From Flavobacterium sp. NKUCC04_CG (GTDB lineage Bacteria > Bacteroidota > Bacteroidia > Flavobacteriales > Flavobacteriaceae), in NCBI RefSeq assembly GCF_019345525.1, contig NZ_JAHKRA010000012.1, forward strand, positions 47,404-111,403: a DNA stretch of 64,000 nt. Reading direction: 5' to 3'. Positions 1 to 8,171 of the stretch are shown here, one piece after another. The translations under genes and the position numbers were made by a program. How positions within the stretch are numbered: the first letter of the stretch is position 1; each line of letters opens with the position of its first letter. The notes under the pieces are model-generated. The model searched no databases. It was given only the letters and a program-made list of their open reading frames with translations, and had not been told where the DNA came from.

Positions 1-54
1 TGATGACGACGATGTGCCTTTTTAATCGAATTCGCAATGACTAACAATTTTTAA

Positions 55-67
55 ACCCCGTAGGGGT
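55..67. repeat. Small GC-rich palindrome at window start
   Basis: ACCCC-GTA-GGGGT is a perfect 5-bp-arm palindrome in AT-rich intergenic DNA, followed by TGAAACGATTATT. The first 92 bases contain no coding sequence that I can support. The shape resembles short REP-like intergenic palindromes of Bacteroidota, but only one copy was noticed in this window, so the repeat assignment is a guess. Confidence 0.25.
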
Positions 68-92
68 GAAACGATTATTGATTTGGTTTTAA

Positions 93-148
93 AACCTAGT
101 AAACAATAGAGGCTGTCCAAAAGGACAGCCTCTATTGTTTACTAGGTT
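93..148. terminator. 26-bp perfect inverted repeat, terminator-like
   Basis: Left arm 93-118 and right arm 123-148 are exact reverse complements separated by AAAA (119-122). The arm contains the TAG stop codon of the superoxide dismutase gene (142-144), so the stem overlaps the 3' end of that gene. No long U-tract follows on either strand, but GGTTTTAAAACC (85-96), itself a palindrome, abuts the stem on the minus side. A transcript end or 3' stabilising hairpin for the minus-strand operon is the likely role. Confidence 0.7.
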
Positions 149-1023
149 GCCGTTGTGGCATCCGGATTGGGCACTGCTGTTGCCGGTTTTGGTCGTGCAG
201 CAGGCTTTTTGGGTACAGTTGTTTCTATGGTTTCCGTTGTCGGTACAACTTCTGCGGCTGGAGCAATTAATCGGCTCATTTCTGCCCAATTAATGTGTTC
301 AACAAAGCGGTCGATATATTCCTTTTTATTGTTTTTATGTGTAGGGTAGTAGGCGTGCTCCCAAAGGTCTATCGCCAAAATTGGAATTCCAGCAACCTTG
401 TACATGGGCATTAAGGGGTTGTCTTCGTTAGGAGTACTTAACAAAATGAGTTTGTCGTTGCTAAACATAACCCAAGCCCAACCGGACCCGATTTGTTGAT
501 TGGCCAATTGTTTAAACTTTTCTTTAAAGCCGTCTAATGATCCAAAATCTCGGTTAATCAATGTTAGTAGTTCTGCACTTGGTTTGCTGTCTGTTTCTTT
601 ACAGATGCTTTTCCAATAGATGTTGTGGTTGTAGTAACCACCGCTATAGCTCTTTAAAAGGGGGTGTTCGATATCTGTGCTGCCAAGAACAATCTCTATA
701 GATCTCTTTTCTAAAGGCGTTCCGATAAGGGTTCTGTTTAAATTATGAGCATATCCCAAATGGTGTTTGGCATAATGCAAATAGATGTTTTCGGGATCTA
801 AAAAATCTTTAAAATCTTCATACTGGTATTTTAGTCCTTCCATTTGAAAGGGACCTGTAGTGGTTTTAATTGTTTTTGGATTGGGAAATACGGACTTGGC
901 CTCTTTTTGAAAGATGATAGCATCGGGAATTTGAACTTCCTGCAATTCTTTTTTTTCTTGACATGAAGTTGATAAAATCACAAAGGATGTTAATACGAAA
1001 ACCGGAATTGCTTTTAGTTTCAT
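142..1023 (-). CDS. Exported Fe/Mn superoxide dismutase lipoprotein with Pro/Thr/Ala-rich tail
   Basis: This predicted 293-residue protein should dismutate superoxide to oxygen and peroxide outside the cytoplasm. An N-terminal hydrophobic segment ends in a lipobox-like STSC (Cys21), indicating a lipoprotein. The SOD fold follows: LHYAKHH with ligand His83, YNHNIYW with His133, the GSGWAW segment (179-184) and DLWEHAYY with Asp219 and His223, a one-residue variant of the family signature DVWEHAYY. All four metal ligands are present, so it should be active; Fe versus Mn cannot be decided. Residues about 255-293 form a low-complexity Pro/Thr/Ala tail not found in ordinary SODs (usually about 200 residues). 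Its start overlaps the stop of the acyl-CoA-binding protein gene (ATGA), implying translational coupling. Confidence 0.9.
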   Translation of the reverse strand: MKLKAIPVFVLTSFVILSTSCQEKKELQEVQIPDAIIFQKEAKSVFPNPKTIKTTTGPFQMEGLKYQYEDFKDFLDPENIYLHYAKHHLGYAHNLNRTLIGTPLEKRSIEIVLGSTDIEHPLLKSYSGGYYNHNIYWKSICKETDSKPSAELLTLINRDFGSLDGFKEKFKQLANQQIGSGWAWVMFSNDKLILLSTPNEDNPLMPMYKVAGIPILAIDLWEHAYYPTHKNNKKEYIDRFVEHINWAEMSRLIAPAAEVVPTTETIETTVPKKPAARPKPATAVPNPDATTAT

Positions 1024-1283
1024 TTTGATAAAATTGAATGGGCTAAATCGATATAGGCTTGTTTGGCTTCCTCTTTTGTCAAATGACTAATCTGAGACCA
1101 AGCATTGAATTTAAAAGCATTTCTTAAATCATTAGGTAAGGAATCAAATTGCACGTGATTTTTTCCTTCTGTAGCTTGTTTATAGTAAGCATAAATACTC
1201 AACATGGTGTCTGGAGGCAAGTCGGTAGCCTGTTCCGAAATTTTCTGATAAGCCAGTTGAAACTCTCTGTCTAAACTATTCAT
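1020..1283 (-). CDS. Acyl-CoA-binding protein (ACBP family)
   Basis: The 87-residue length and sequence fit the four-helix ACBP family, small cytosolic proteins that bind long-chain acyl-CoA esters. Visible family features are the YAYYKQATEG segment (31-40), which corresponds to the conserved YKQAT(x)G ligand-binding helix, and KFNAW (58-62), corresponding to the K-x-x-A-W motif. ACBP is common in eukaryotes and patchy in bacteria but regular in flavobacteria. Its stop overlaps the start of the downstream SOD by four bases, and it follows the phospholipid genes psd and cdsA after a terminator. The shared lipid theme is suggestive; the physical pairing with an exported SOD has no obvious biochemical reason. 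Confidence 0.88.
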   Translation of the reverse strand: MNSLDREFQLAYQKISEQATDLPPDTMLSIYAYYKQATEGKNHVQFDSLPNDLRNAFKFNAWSQISHLTKEEAKQAYIDLAHSILSK

Positions 1284-1315
1284 AAATTTATGGTGTTGAA
1301 TTAAGAAGGCTTTTT

Positions 1316-1351
1316 TAAAAAACGTCCTTTACGATATATCGTAAAGGACGT
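1316..1351 (-). terminator. Rho-independent terminator downstream of psd
   Basis: Positions 1322-1351 are a perfect 30-bp palindrome (15-bp arms, ACGTCCTTTACGATA and its complement). Read on the minus strand it is followed at once by six T residues. It lies 10 bases beyond the psd stop and should end the LUD-cdsA-psd transcript. Confidence 0.85.
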
Positions 1352-1361
1352 GTAATCAGTT

Positions 1362-2012
1362 TTATTTTTGAGCGATTAATGTTTTAGCACCAATGGCTTT
1401 TTGATTTAATACGACTTGAATGTCAGTTCCCAACGGTAAATATAAGTCAACACGAGATCCGAATTTTATAAATCCAGCATCATCACCTTGTATAGCTTGA
1501 GAATCGACTTTGGCATAATTAACGATACGTTTGGCCAAAGCTCCTGCAATTTGACGGTACATTACTTCACCAAAAATGGGATTGTCAACTACCACCGTTG
1601 TACGCTCATTTTCTAAACTAGCTTTTGGGTGCCAAGCTACCAGATATTTACCTGGATGGTACTTGCTGTATTTGATAATTCCACTTAAGGCATAACGGGT
1701 TACGTGTACGTTGATAGGAGACATAAATATAGAAACCATCAATCGTTTGTCTTTAAAATATTCCGGTTCGTAAACTTCTTCAATTACAACAACTTTACCA
1801 TCAACTGGTGCTAAGATGCTATGGTCAGTAACCGCAACTGGGCGGGATGGATTTCTGAAAAATTGTAAAACCAGAAGTAATAAAATTAAAATAATAACTT
1901 GTACAGTTGTTCTTAACCACGCTAAAGTGACTAAGTAATCTGATAAAAAGATTAACGCTACTGCGATGACTAACGCTACTAAAATTATTTTTGATCCTTC
2001 TTTGTGAAACAT
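1362..2012 (-). CDS. psd: Phosphatidylserine decarboxylase proenzyme
   Basis: This short (216-residue) decarboxylase converts phosphatidylserine to phosphatidylethanolamine at the inner membrane. Two N-terminal hydrophobic segments (about 9-27 and 36-51) anchor it. The catalytic region includes APVDGKV (68-74) with the conserved Asp71, SPINVHVTR (98-106) with His103, and FGSRVDLYLP (184-193). Family members of this short type self-cleave between Gly185 and Ser186, and the Ser becomes the pyruvoyl cofactor. The stop of cdsA lies one base upstream of its start region, so the two are almost certainly cotranscribed, linking CDP-diacylglycerol formation to PE synthesis. A strong terminator follows. 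Confidence 0.95.
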   Translation of the reverse strand: MFHKEGSKIILVALVIAVALIFLSDYLVTLAWLRTTVQVIILILLLLVLQFFRNPSRPVAVTDHSILAPVDGKVVVIEEVYEPEYFKDKRLMVSIFMSPINVHVTRYALSGIIKYSKYHPGKYLVAWHPKASLENERTTVVVDNPIFGEVMYRQIAGALAKRIVNYAKVDSQAIQGDDAGFIKFGSRVDLYLPLGTDIQVVLNQKAIGAKTLIAQK

Positions 2013-2013
2013 A

Positions 2014-2808
2014 TTAGTTTAAAATTTGAAATATTAAATATAAAAATGGCGATACAAAGATAATACTATCTAAGCGATCGAGTATTCCTCCATGTCCAGG
2101 CATTATGGCTCCGCTGTCTTTAACACCGGCTTGTCTTTTAAATTTGGATTCTACCAAGTCGCCAATTGTACCAAAAATGCTGACAAAAATAGCACTACTT
2201 ATCCAAAGTACAGCATTAAATTCTGTGAAATATTTGCTGAGTATAGTAGCGGCTATTACGGTGAAAATCAAGCCACCTGCAAAACCTTCAATCGTTTTCT
2301 TGGGAGAAATACGCTCAAATAATTTATGACGCCCCCATTTTTTTCCCACTATATAGGCAAAAGTATCGTTGGTCCATATTAAGATAAATATTCCAATTAT
2401 GATATTGGGATGATAAATCTGATTTAGAAATGGTAAGTATAAAATGGCGTTAAAAGGCAGGATTATATAGCCCAGTAGCAAGAGGTATTTTTCTAAGTTT
2501 GTTTTGTCTTGTTTGCTTTTTTTAGAAAACAAGTCGACAAATAAATAAATCAGTAGCGCAACTCCAATAAAATTAAGGTAAAAAAACGCAGCGCTGTCTT
2601 TTAAGGCATAAATAGCAGCAGTGATTGTAATTCCTAATGCGAAACTCCAGACGAGCGAAATACGCGTCAATTTAGAGAATTCGTAAATACCTATAAGTAA
2701 GAATAAACCAAATAAGATTTGAAAACTAACTTGTGAATAAAGTGTTGCAGCCAGTAGTAGGATGATGTAAACAGAACCTGATATCGCACGAACGAAACTT
2801 TCAGACAT
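2014..2808 (-). CDS. cdsA: Phosphatidate cytidylyltransferase (CDP-diacylglycerol synthase)
   Basis: CdsA makes CDP-diacylglycerol from phosphatidic acid and CTP, the branch point for all phospholipids. The 264-residue protein is almost entirely hydrophobic, with several membrane segments. The family signature is near the C terminus: S-K-F-K-R (about 221-225), V-K-D-S-G, then PGHGGILDRLD (about 238-248), containing the metal-binding acidic residues. One-base gaps separate it from the LUD gene upstream and psd downstream, so it is the middle gene of a tight operon. Confidence 0.95.
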   Translation of the reverse strand: MSESFVRAISGSVYIILLLAATLYSQVSFQILFGLFLLIGIYEFSKLTRISLVWSFALGITITAAIYALKDSAAFFYLNFIGVALLIYLFVDLFSKKSKQDKTNLEKYLLLLGYIILPFNAILYLPFLNQIYHPNIIIGIFILIWTNDTFAYIVGKKWGRHKLFERISPKKTIEGFAGGLIFTVIAATILSKYFTEFNAVLWISSAIFVSIFGTIGDLVESKFKRQAGVKDSGAIMPGHGGILDRLDSIIFVSPFLYLIFQILN

Positions 2809-2809
2809 A

Positions 2810-3412
2810 TTATAAATCTTCTAATAAAAGTAAATATAAGTTTTTAGGGGTACTTCCGTAGTTTAAGAAGTGGTCGTCTTTACTGGGTTCAAAGCACTTA
2901 AAAGTGGTTATATTCGTTGGGAATACCGTTTGGTACTTCTTTTTAATTTCTCTTAGACCATCACTCTTACTTCGAGTTATTTGACTTGTAGTCGCAATAA
3001 CTACGATGTTATTCGGGAGCTCTAACGGTTTTAAATGACTCACTTGTTTCGAAGAGAATAGAATTGATCCTTCATCTGCAATTAGGCTTTCGCAAGTGGT
3101 TAGAAGAAATAATGGGTTTTTAGGATGATTGTAATTGATTCGATTGTCCTTTAGCATCGGAATCAAATTAGATTCAAAAGTAATGGCTTCGGTTTCAAAC
3201 CAATCGTTTTCCATAAGGATACTGACAAAAGTATCTTGTACTTCGGTTTCGGTTTCGCAATAAAGAAATTTACCTCCATTATTTTTAAAGTTAAAAGTAA
3301 ACTCTTCATCAATCGGTAATTCTTTTTCTGGAAGATATTGGCTTTCCTTCGGACCTAATAGTTCCGACGAATTTGCAAATAATCCCCCTAATATCTTTTT
3401 AAAAAAACTCAT
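2810..3412 (-). CDS. LUD-domain protein (LutC-like)
   Basis: The 200-residue protein resembles the short LUD (lactate utilisation) domain proteins that flavobacteria carry next to ftsH and cdsA. Recognisable parts are the central PLFLLTTCESLIADEGSI segment (about 103-120) and the LPNNIVVIATTSQI strand (about 132-145), which match the sugar-phosphate-isomerase-like LUD fold. LutC itself works with LutA and LutB to oxidise lactate; no lutA or lutB is present here, so a role in lactate use cannot be inferred. It begins the LUD-cdsA-psd operon and has its own likely -7 element at 3450-3457. Confidence 0.8.
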   Translation of the reverse strand: MSFFKKILGGLFANSSELLGPKESQYLPEKELPIDEEFTFNFKNNGGKFLYCETETEVQDTFVSILMENDWFETEAITFESNLIPMLKDNRINYNHPKNPLFLLTTCESLIADEGSILFSSKQVSHLKPLELPNNIVVIATTSQITRSKSDGLREIKKKYQTVFPTNITTFKCFEPSKDDHFLNYGSTPKNLYLLLLEDL

Positions 3413-3449
3413 ATTGTCAAATCAACCTAGTTAGTACGCTAGAAACATC

Positions 3450-3457
3450 CAAAGATA
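3450..3457 (-). promoter_or_regulatory. -7 element for the LUD-cdsA-psd operon
   Basis: The minus strand reads TATCTTTG, matching the Bacteroidota -7 consensus TAnnTTTG, about 38 bases before the LUD start codon. It lies directly in the U-tract of the ftsH terminator, so the terminator and the next promoter overlap. No clear -33 TTTG was seen because the hairpin occupies that place. Confidence 0.5.
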
Positions 3458-3498
3458 AAAAAAATCTTAACTTAAAATGGCTTTAAGTTAAGATTTTT
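3457..3498 (-). terminator. Rho-independent terminator of ftsH
   Basis: Arms 3460-3476 and 3482-3498 form a perfect 17-bp stem with loop ATGGC (3477-3481). On the minus strand it is followed by a run of T residues. It sits 22 bases after the ftsH stop and separates ftsH from the LUD-cdsA-psd unit. Confidence 0.9.
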
Positions 3499-3520
3499 CA
3501 AGTGTTGTAAGAAAAAACGC

Positions 3521-5455
3521 TTAGTTTGTTTCTTCTAATATTATTTCTTCTTTATCAAAAGGTCTTTTGCCAAAGACATCTTCTAGATCTTGTTTGAAAA
3601 TCACCTCTTTTTCACAAAGCAAATCAGCTAGTTGGATTAACTTAGCACGGTTTACTTCAAGTAAAGCTATGGCTCGTTGATACTGCTCTTCAATTAAATT
3701 GGAAATTTCTTTATCAATAATTTTAGCGGTTTCTTCTGAATAAGGTTTAGAAAAATTATAGTCATTTTGACCTGAGGAGTCGTAATAAGTTACGTTCCCA
3801 ATTTTTTCATTCAAACCATAGATGGTAATCATCGCTTTCGCTTGTTTGGTCACTTTTTCTAAGTCGCTTAATGCACCAGTCGAAATTTGATCAAAAACAA
3901 TGCGTTCAGCAGCACGACCTCCCATAGTAGCACACATTTCATCCAACATTTGATTGGTTCTAACAATCGAACGTTCTGCCGGCAAATACCAAGCAGCACC
4001 TAGACTTTGTCCTCTAGGAACTATGGTTACTTTGATAAGTGGTGAAGCGTGTTCTAACATCCAGCTTACCGTTGCATGTCCAGCCTCGTGTATGGCAATG
4101 GCATATTTCTCTTCTGGTGTGATGATTTTGTTTTTCTTTTCCAATCCGCCGATGATTCTGTCAACCGCATCGAGGAAATCTTGCATATCAACTTGTTTTT
4201 TGTCCTTTCTAGCTGCTGTAAGTGCAGCCTCATTACAAACATTCGCAATATCTGCTCCAGAAAACCCAGGAGTTTGTTTTGCTAAAAAGTCAATATCCAA
4301 ATCGTCAACCTTTTTAATCTTTCTTAAGTGAACTTCGAAAATAGCTTGACGTTCTCTAACATCGGGAAGATCAACATAAATTTGTCTGTCAAAACGTCCT
4401 GCTCTTAAAAGAGCTTTATCTAGAATTTCAGCACGGTTGGTTGCGGCAATAACAATTACATTGGTATTGGATCCAAAACCGTCCATTTCAGTCAATAATT
4501 GATTTAAGGTGTTTTCTCTTTCGTCGTTAGATCCAGACATATTGCTTTTTCCACGAGCTCTACCCACAGCATCGATTTCATCAATAAAAATAATAGCAGG
4601 CGATTTCTCCTTAGCTTGTTTAAAAAGATCACGTACACGAGATGCTCCAACTCCTACAAACATTTCCACAAAATCCGATCCAGATAAAGAAAAGAAAGGT
4701 ACTTTGGCCTCTCCAGCTACGGCTTTAGCCAATAGGGTTTTTCCAGTTCCTGGAGGTCCTACTAACAAGGCTCCTTTTGGGATTTTCCCTCCAATAGAGG
4801 TGTATTTTTCAGGGTTTTTTAGAAACTCAACGATTTCTACAATCTCGTCTTTAGCACCTTCTAATCCAGCGACATCCTTGAAAGTGATTTTGACGTCGTT
4901 TTTCTCGTCAAATAATTTGGCTTTGGATTTTCCAATAGAGAAAATTTGTCCACCGCCACCGCCAGCTCCGCCTCCCGTCATACGACGCATCATAAAGAAC
5001 CAAAATCCAATGATGATGATGATAGGTAAAAAATTAAAGAAAATATCCCCCCAGTTACTTTCGGGTTCCGATTTGTAATCTTTAAGTTTACCTAGACTCG
5101 CTGCTTCTCCAATGCGTTTTTGAAATAGCTCCGAATTTCCGATGTCCGTAACAAATTGCGGACCGGTGTTTTCTTTACCTAAAATGGTTTTCTTTTGTAA
5201 ACCTTCAAACTCTTTGCTCTCTAAGGCTTCTTTGGTAAGGTAAACCTTTGCCGACGTTTTATTGAACTCAACCTTCTCAACATAAGTTGAATCTAAATAC
5301 TGATAGAATTTAGATAAACTCAATTGTTTGGAATCGCTAAATCCACTTCCGTTGGAAAGAAAATTTATTGCCAGTATAATTACTAAAGCGCCTCCGTATA
5401 GAATCCACGAATTGAATTTAGGTTTGTTTGAATTCGGTTTAATATCTTTAGACAT
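3521..5455 (-). CDS. ftsH: ATP-dependent zinc metalloprotease FtsH
   Basis: FtsH is the membrane-anchored AAA+ protease that extracts and degrades membrane and short-lived cytosolic proteins as a hexamer. In 644 residues: a first membrane helix (about 16-34), a periplasmic domain (about 35-138), a second helix (about 141-156), a glycine-rich linker (161-169), Walker A GPPGTGKT (233-240), the pore residues around FVEMFVGVG (262-270), Walker B IIFIDEID (288-295), the second region of homology ending in RAGRFDR (351-357), and the zinc motif HEAGH (456-460) with a downstream Asp in GALSDLEK (about 533). Length and all key residues are normal. It follows rsfS after 43 bases and ends in a strong terminator. 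Confidence 0.98.
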   Translation of the reverse strand: MSKDIKPNSNKPKFNSWILYGGALVIILAINFLSNGSGFSDSKQLSLSKFYQYLDSTYVEKVEFNKTSAKVYLTKEALESKEFEGLQKKTILGKENTGPQFVTDIGNSELFQKRIGEAASLGKLKDYKSEPESNWGDIFFNFLPIIIIIGFWFFMMRRMTGGGAGGGGGQIFSIGKSKAKLFDEKNDVKITFKDVAGLEGAKDEIVEIVEFLKNPEKYTSIGGKIPKGALLVGPPGTGKTLLAKAVAGEAKVPFFSLSGSDFVEMFVGVGASRVRDLFKQAKEKSPAIIFIDEIDAVGRARGKSNMSGSNDERENTLNQLLTEMDGFGSNTNVIVIAATNRAEILDKALLRAGRFDRQIYVDLPDVRERQAIFEVHLRKIKKVDDLDIDFLAKQTPGFSGADIANVCNEAALTAARKDKKQVDMQDFLDAVDRIIGGLEKKNKIITPEEKYAIAIHEAGHATVSWMLEHASPLIKVTIVPRGQSLGAAWYLPAERSIVRTNQMLDEMCATMGGRAAERIVFDQISTGALSDLEKVTKQAKAMITIYGLNEKIGNVTYYDSSGQNDYNFSKPYSEETAKIIDKEISNLIEEQYQRAIALLEVNRAKLIQLADLLCEKEVIFKQDLEDVFGKRPFDKEEIILEETN

Positions 5456-5498
5456 ATAATATGTTTAAAAAATTAATATTTAGTATTTAGAAATCAGT

Positions 5499-5858
5499 TT
5501 ACAGAGAAGTTATTTTAGCATCTCCCCAAAGACTTTCTATTCGGTAGTAATCTCTGATTTGTTTTTGAAAAACGTGAACTACGATATTGACGTAATCCAT
5601 CAATACCCATTCTCCATTTTCTTGTCCTTCAACATGCCAAGGTTTATCATGTAGTTCTCTAGATACAAATCGTTGTACCGAGTTGGAAATGGCATTTACT
5701 TGGGTATTTGAATTTCCGTCGCAAATTATAAAATAATCACAGGCGGTATTGTCGAGGGCTCTTAGGTCCAAGATATCAATGTTTTCTCCTTTTACTTCTT
5801 CAATTCCTTTTATGATGCTAGCTAATAGCTCATCATTGTTGATTTTTTTATCTGTCAT
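5499..5858 (-). CDS. rsfS: Ribosomal silencing factor RsfS
   Basis: RsfS binds protein L14 of the large ribosomal subunit and blocks joining to the small subunit when nutrients are scarce. The 119-residue protein has the typical family pattern: ILDLRALDNTACDYFIIC (about 44-61), then DKPWHVEGQENGEWVLMDY (about 76-94) and the conserved VVHVFQKQIRDYYRIESLWGDA end (about 97-114). It is the first gene of the leftward rsfS-ftsH unit and is divergent from birA, an arrangement common in flavobacteria. Confidence 0.95.
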   Translation of the reverse strand: MTDKKINNDELLASIIKGIEEVKGENIDILDLRALDNTACDYFIICDGNSNTQVNAISNSVQRFVSRELHDKPWHVEGQENGEWVLMDYVNIVVHVFQKQIRDYYRIESLWGDAKITSL

Positions 5859-5872
5859 TTATTTTTTTATAA

Positions 5873-5907
5873 TTTGTGCAAAGTTATAATTTTTGTAAGT
5901 AATTTTG
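5873..5907 (+). promoter_or_regulatory. Promoter for birA
   Basis: TTTG (5873-5876), a 23-base spacer and TAATTTTG (5900-5907) fit the Bacteroidota -33/-7 pattern. The start codon is about 47 bases downstream. It overlaps the opposite promoter for rsfS. Confidence 0.6.
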
Positions 5908-5915
5908 ACTTCAAA
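5879..5915 (-). promoter_or_regulatory. Promoter for rsfS-ftsH
   Basis: On the minus strand TTTG (5912-5915) precedes TAACTTTG (5879-5886), matching TAnnTTTG, with a spacer of 25 bases that is slightly long. It is interleaved with the birA promoter, so the two divergent units probably compete for polymerase. Confidence 0.5.
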
Positions 5916-5954
5916 TATAATGAAACACTTGCAACATTCCCATAATTATTTCTA

Positions 5955-6686
5955 ATGAATATTATCAAACTCGATGCCATTCCTTCCACCAATATCTATT
6001 TAAAGGAATTAGTTTCTCAATTGCCATTGGAAAACTATACGGTTGTTGTAGCCGAAAATCAGACTCAGGGAAGGGGACAACGCGGTTCTAAATGGGTCTC
6101 TGAAGTGGGTAGTAATCTAACCTTTAGCGTATTAATTAAGGATTTGTTGTTAAAAGTAGAAGATATTTTTAGTTTAAATATAATGATTTCGGTTAGTATA
6201 TTTAAGGCTTTAGAAAGTCTAAAAATTAATTCATTAGCCATAAAATGGCCCAATGACATTTTGGCGGGAAATAAGAAGATTGGCGGTATTTTGATTGAAA
6301 ATACTTTTAAATCTAACGGAGATGTACTTTCTATTGTCGGAATCGGACTAAATGTCAATCAAAAAAATTTTATTGATTATCCGCAAGCCAGTTCACTTGC
6401 TGTGGTGGCAGGTCGTGAATTTGACAAGGAACAACTTTTAGTTGCTGTTGTTGAAAAAATTATTTTCTATAGTAATAAATTGCGGAACGATGGTGCAGTA
6501 GAAATTTGGAACGACTACCACGCTGCTTTATTTAAAAGAGAAGTTCCCATCATGTTTGAATTGCCCTCCAAAAAGAAGTTTCTCGGAATGATTCAGTCCG
6601 TAACCCCAATCGGAGAGCTACAATTAATTAAGGAAGATCAAAGTGTTCATCGATTTCGACTAAAGGAAATAAAAATGTTGTATTAA
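5955..6686 (+). CDS. birA: Biotin--[acetyl-CoA-carboxylase] ligase
   Basis: This enzyme activates biotin with ATP to biotinyl-AMP and transfers it to the carboxyl-carrier subunit of biotin enzymes. The 243-residue protein is the monofunctional class: it begins directly with the catalytic domain and has no N-terminal helix-turn-helix, so it should not act as a repressor. Key motifs are GRGQRGSKW (about 38-46, biotinyl-AMP loop) and KWPNDILAGNKKIGGILIE (about 98-116, catalytic lysine region), followed by a small C-terminal SH3-like domain. It ends exactly where the convergent msrB ends, with no intergenic base. Confidence 0.95.
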   Translation: MNIIKLDAIPSTNIYLKELVSQLPLENYTVVVAENQTQGRGQRGSKWVSEVGSNLTFSVLIKDLLLKVEDIFSLNIMISVSIFKALESLKINSLAIKWPNDILAGNKKIGGILIENTFKSNGDVLSIVGIGLNVNQKNFIDYPQASSLAVVAGREFDKEQLLVAVVEKIIFYSNKLRNDGAVEIWNDYHAALFKREVPIMFELPSKKKFLGMIQSVTPIGELQLIKEDQSVHRFRLKEIKMLY

Positions 6687-7172
6687 TTATTTTTTAATCT
6701 CTTTCTGCGGTATAAACTTCATGGATACGGAATTCATACAATAACGATTACCGGTAGTGTCCTTTGGACCGTCTTCAAATACATGTCCTAAATGTCCTTT
6801 GCAGTTAGCGCAAATAACTTCGGTTCGTTGCATCCCGTGAGAAATATCTTTTACATATAGTACCGATTCTTTGACGGCTTGGTCAAAGGAGGGCCAACCG
6901 CAATGACCATCAAATTTATTGTCCGATTCGAAAATCTTGTTGCCACAAGCAGCGCATACATAAATGCCTTTTTCATAAAAATCGTTATAAACTCCTGAAA
7001 ATGGACGTTCGGTTCCCTTCTGGCGTAATACGTAATATTCTTCAGGAGTCAATTGCTCCTTCCATTGTTGGTCTGTGGTTTGGTCTGTTTTCATAGGCTG
7101 TTGTATTTGAGTGTAAGATTTTTGTTGGCACGAGAAACATAGTAATAATAGCAATAGGGAGTAGGTTTTCAT
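6687..7172 (-). CDS. msrB: Peptide-methionine (R)-S-oxide reductase, lipoprotein form
   Basis: MsrB reduces the R-epimer of methionine sulfoxide in oxidised proteins. The 161-residue protein has a hydrophobic leader ending in CFSC (Cys15), so it is probably an envelope lipoprotein. The two zinc CxxC pairs are CAAC (73-76) and CANC (121-124). The catalytic motif RYCMNS places the nucleophile at Cys145, and Cys91 in GHCGWPSF may resolve. Its start overlaps the stop of the upstream hydrolase (ATGA), so both are translated together. An envelope location would fit repair of extracytoplasmic proteins alongside the exported SOD nearby. Confidence 0.94.
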   Translation of the reverse strand: MKTYSLLLLLLCFSCQQKSYTQIQQPMKTDQTTDQQWKEQLTPEEYYVLRQKGTERPFSGVYNDFYEKGIYVCAACGNKIFESDNKFDGHCGWPSFDQAVKESVLYVKDISHGMQRTEVICANCKGHLGHVFEDGPKDTTGNRYCMNSVSMKFIPQKEIKK

Positions 7173-8047
7173 AATTGCGAAGGGTTTATAAATGTTTTAA
7201 TTCTTTCGATGACCGTTTTATCTCCTAAAATCTTTCGATGTCCTAGGTTTTTAGTAATCATAATCTCTCCGTTTTTTAGATTTTCATAAATGCGTTGTGC
7301 GGCAGTAACCGGTACGTCCAAGTCGTTTTCGTCGTGAATAACTAAAACGGGTATGTCGATATGTGCGGCTGCCTGATGTACACAAAAGCTTTCCATGGTT
7401 TGATTAAAGTGCTTTTCAAAACGGCTTTGCATCATCGGGGCAATTTGCGGACTTAATTCGAGCTGTTTTACAAAATCGCTAATGATGTCTTGTACCACAT
7501 CACCGCTACCGATGATAATCGCTTTTTTGACATTTAGGCCTTGCTTGATAGCGTTGATGGTTGCCATGCCGCCAAGGGAATGACCAATAATCAAATCAAA
7601 GGGGCCGTGTTTTTCTTGTAAAACAAAACAGGCCTCGATAAATTCGGTCATATTGCTTTTATTTTTAGGCGATCTTCCGTGTCCTGTAGCGTCAAAACTA
7701 ATGGTTTTATAATCTTTTTTTAGCAACATATTAGCGATGGTCACCAATTGAGTTCCCCTACCGTTCCAGCCGTGGACCAAAAGGGCTTTCTTAGTTTTGG
7801 GTGCACCATAATGGTACGCAATGATATCTTTTTTACATTTGGGTAACCATATTCGAGTTTTTTCACTCTTTTGATCCATTTCTAGTTCGCGCTTCGGAGC
7901 TTTAAACTTTAAAGGAGTAGTAAATAAATTCATCGCAAAACGCGTAGCCCATTGTAAAGAGAAAAACTGTAAAGTCTTGCCCGCTAGTCTGATGGGTTTT
8001 GGAATTTCTAAATTTTGACGATGTTTAGCAGTAGCGTTTGAAGCCAT
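7169..8047 (-). CDS. Alpha/beta-hydrolase fold protein
   Basis: The 292-residue protein has the alpha/beta-hydrolase layout: oxyanion-region HGWNGRG (92-98), FDATGHGRS (118-126), the nucleophile elbow GHSLGG with Ser157, an acid in [11 protein letters not shown] (about 246-256) and a terminal His in NLGHRKIL (about 272-279). No signal peptide is evident; the N terminus is basic. The substrate cannot be deduced. It is coupled to msrB by a four-base overlap. Confidence 0.85.
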   Translation of the reverse strand: MASNATAKHRQNLEIPKPIRLAGKTLQFFSLQWATRFAMNLFTTPLKFKAPKRELEMDQKSEKTRIWLPKCKKDIIAYHYGAPKTKKALLVHGWNGRGTQLVTIANMLLKKDYKTISFDATGHGRSPKNKSNMTEFIEACFVLQEKHGPFDLIIGHSLGGMATINAIKQGLNVKKAIIIGSGDVVQDIISDFVKQLELSPQIAPMMQSRFEKHFNQTMESFCVHQAAAHIDIPVLVIHDENDLDVPVTAAQRIYENLKNGEIMITKNLGHRKILGDKTVIERIKTFINPSQL

Positions 8048-8171
8048 AACTTTTTTTTATAAAATTAAGCAATATTTCAATGCCTCAATTTATCAGAATG
8101 CTAAAAAAAATATAAGAATTTATTTGAAGAATATGGGAATTCGCACTATTTTTGATATCAAATTAAATAAA

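Noticed and set aside
89..349. Frames overlapping the 3' end of the SOD gene on both strands
   Set aside because: They arise from the low-complexity Pro/Thr/Ala tail and the inverted repeat.
4509..5078. Long antisense frame over ftsH
   Set aside because: It lies fully inside the well-supported ftsH gene; composition reflects the complement of a conserved coding region.
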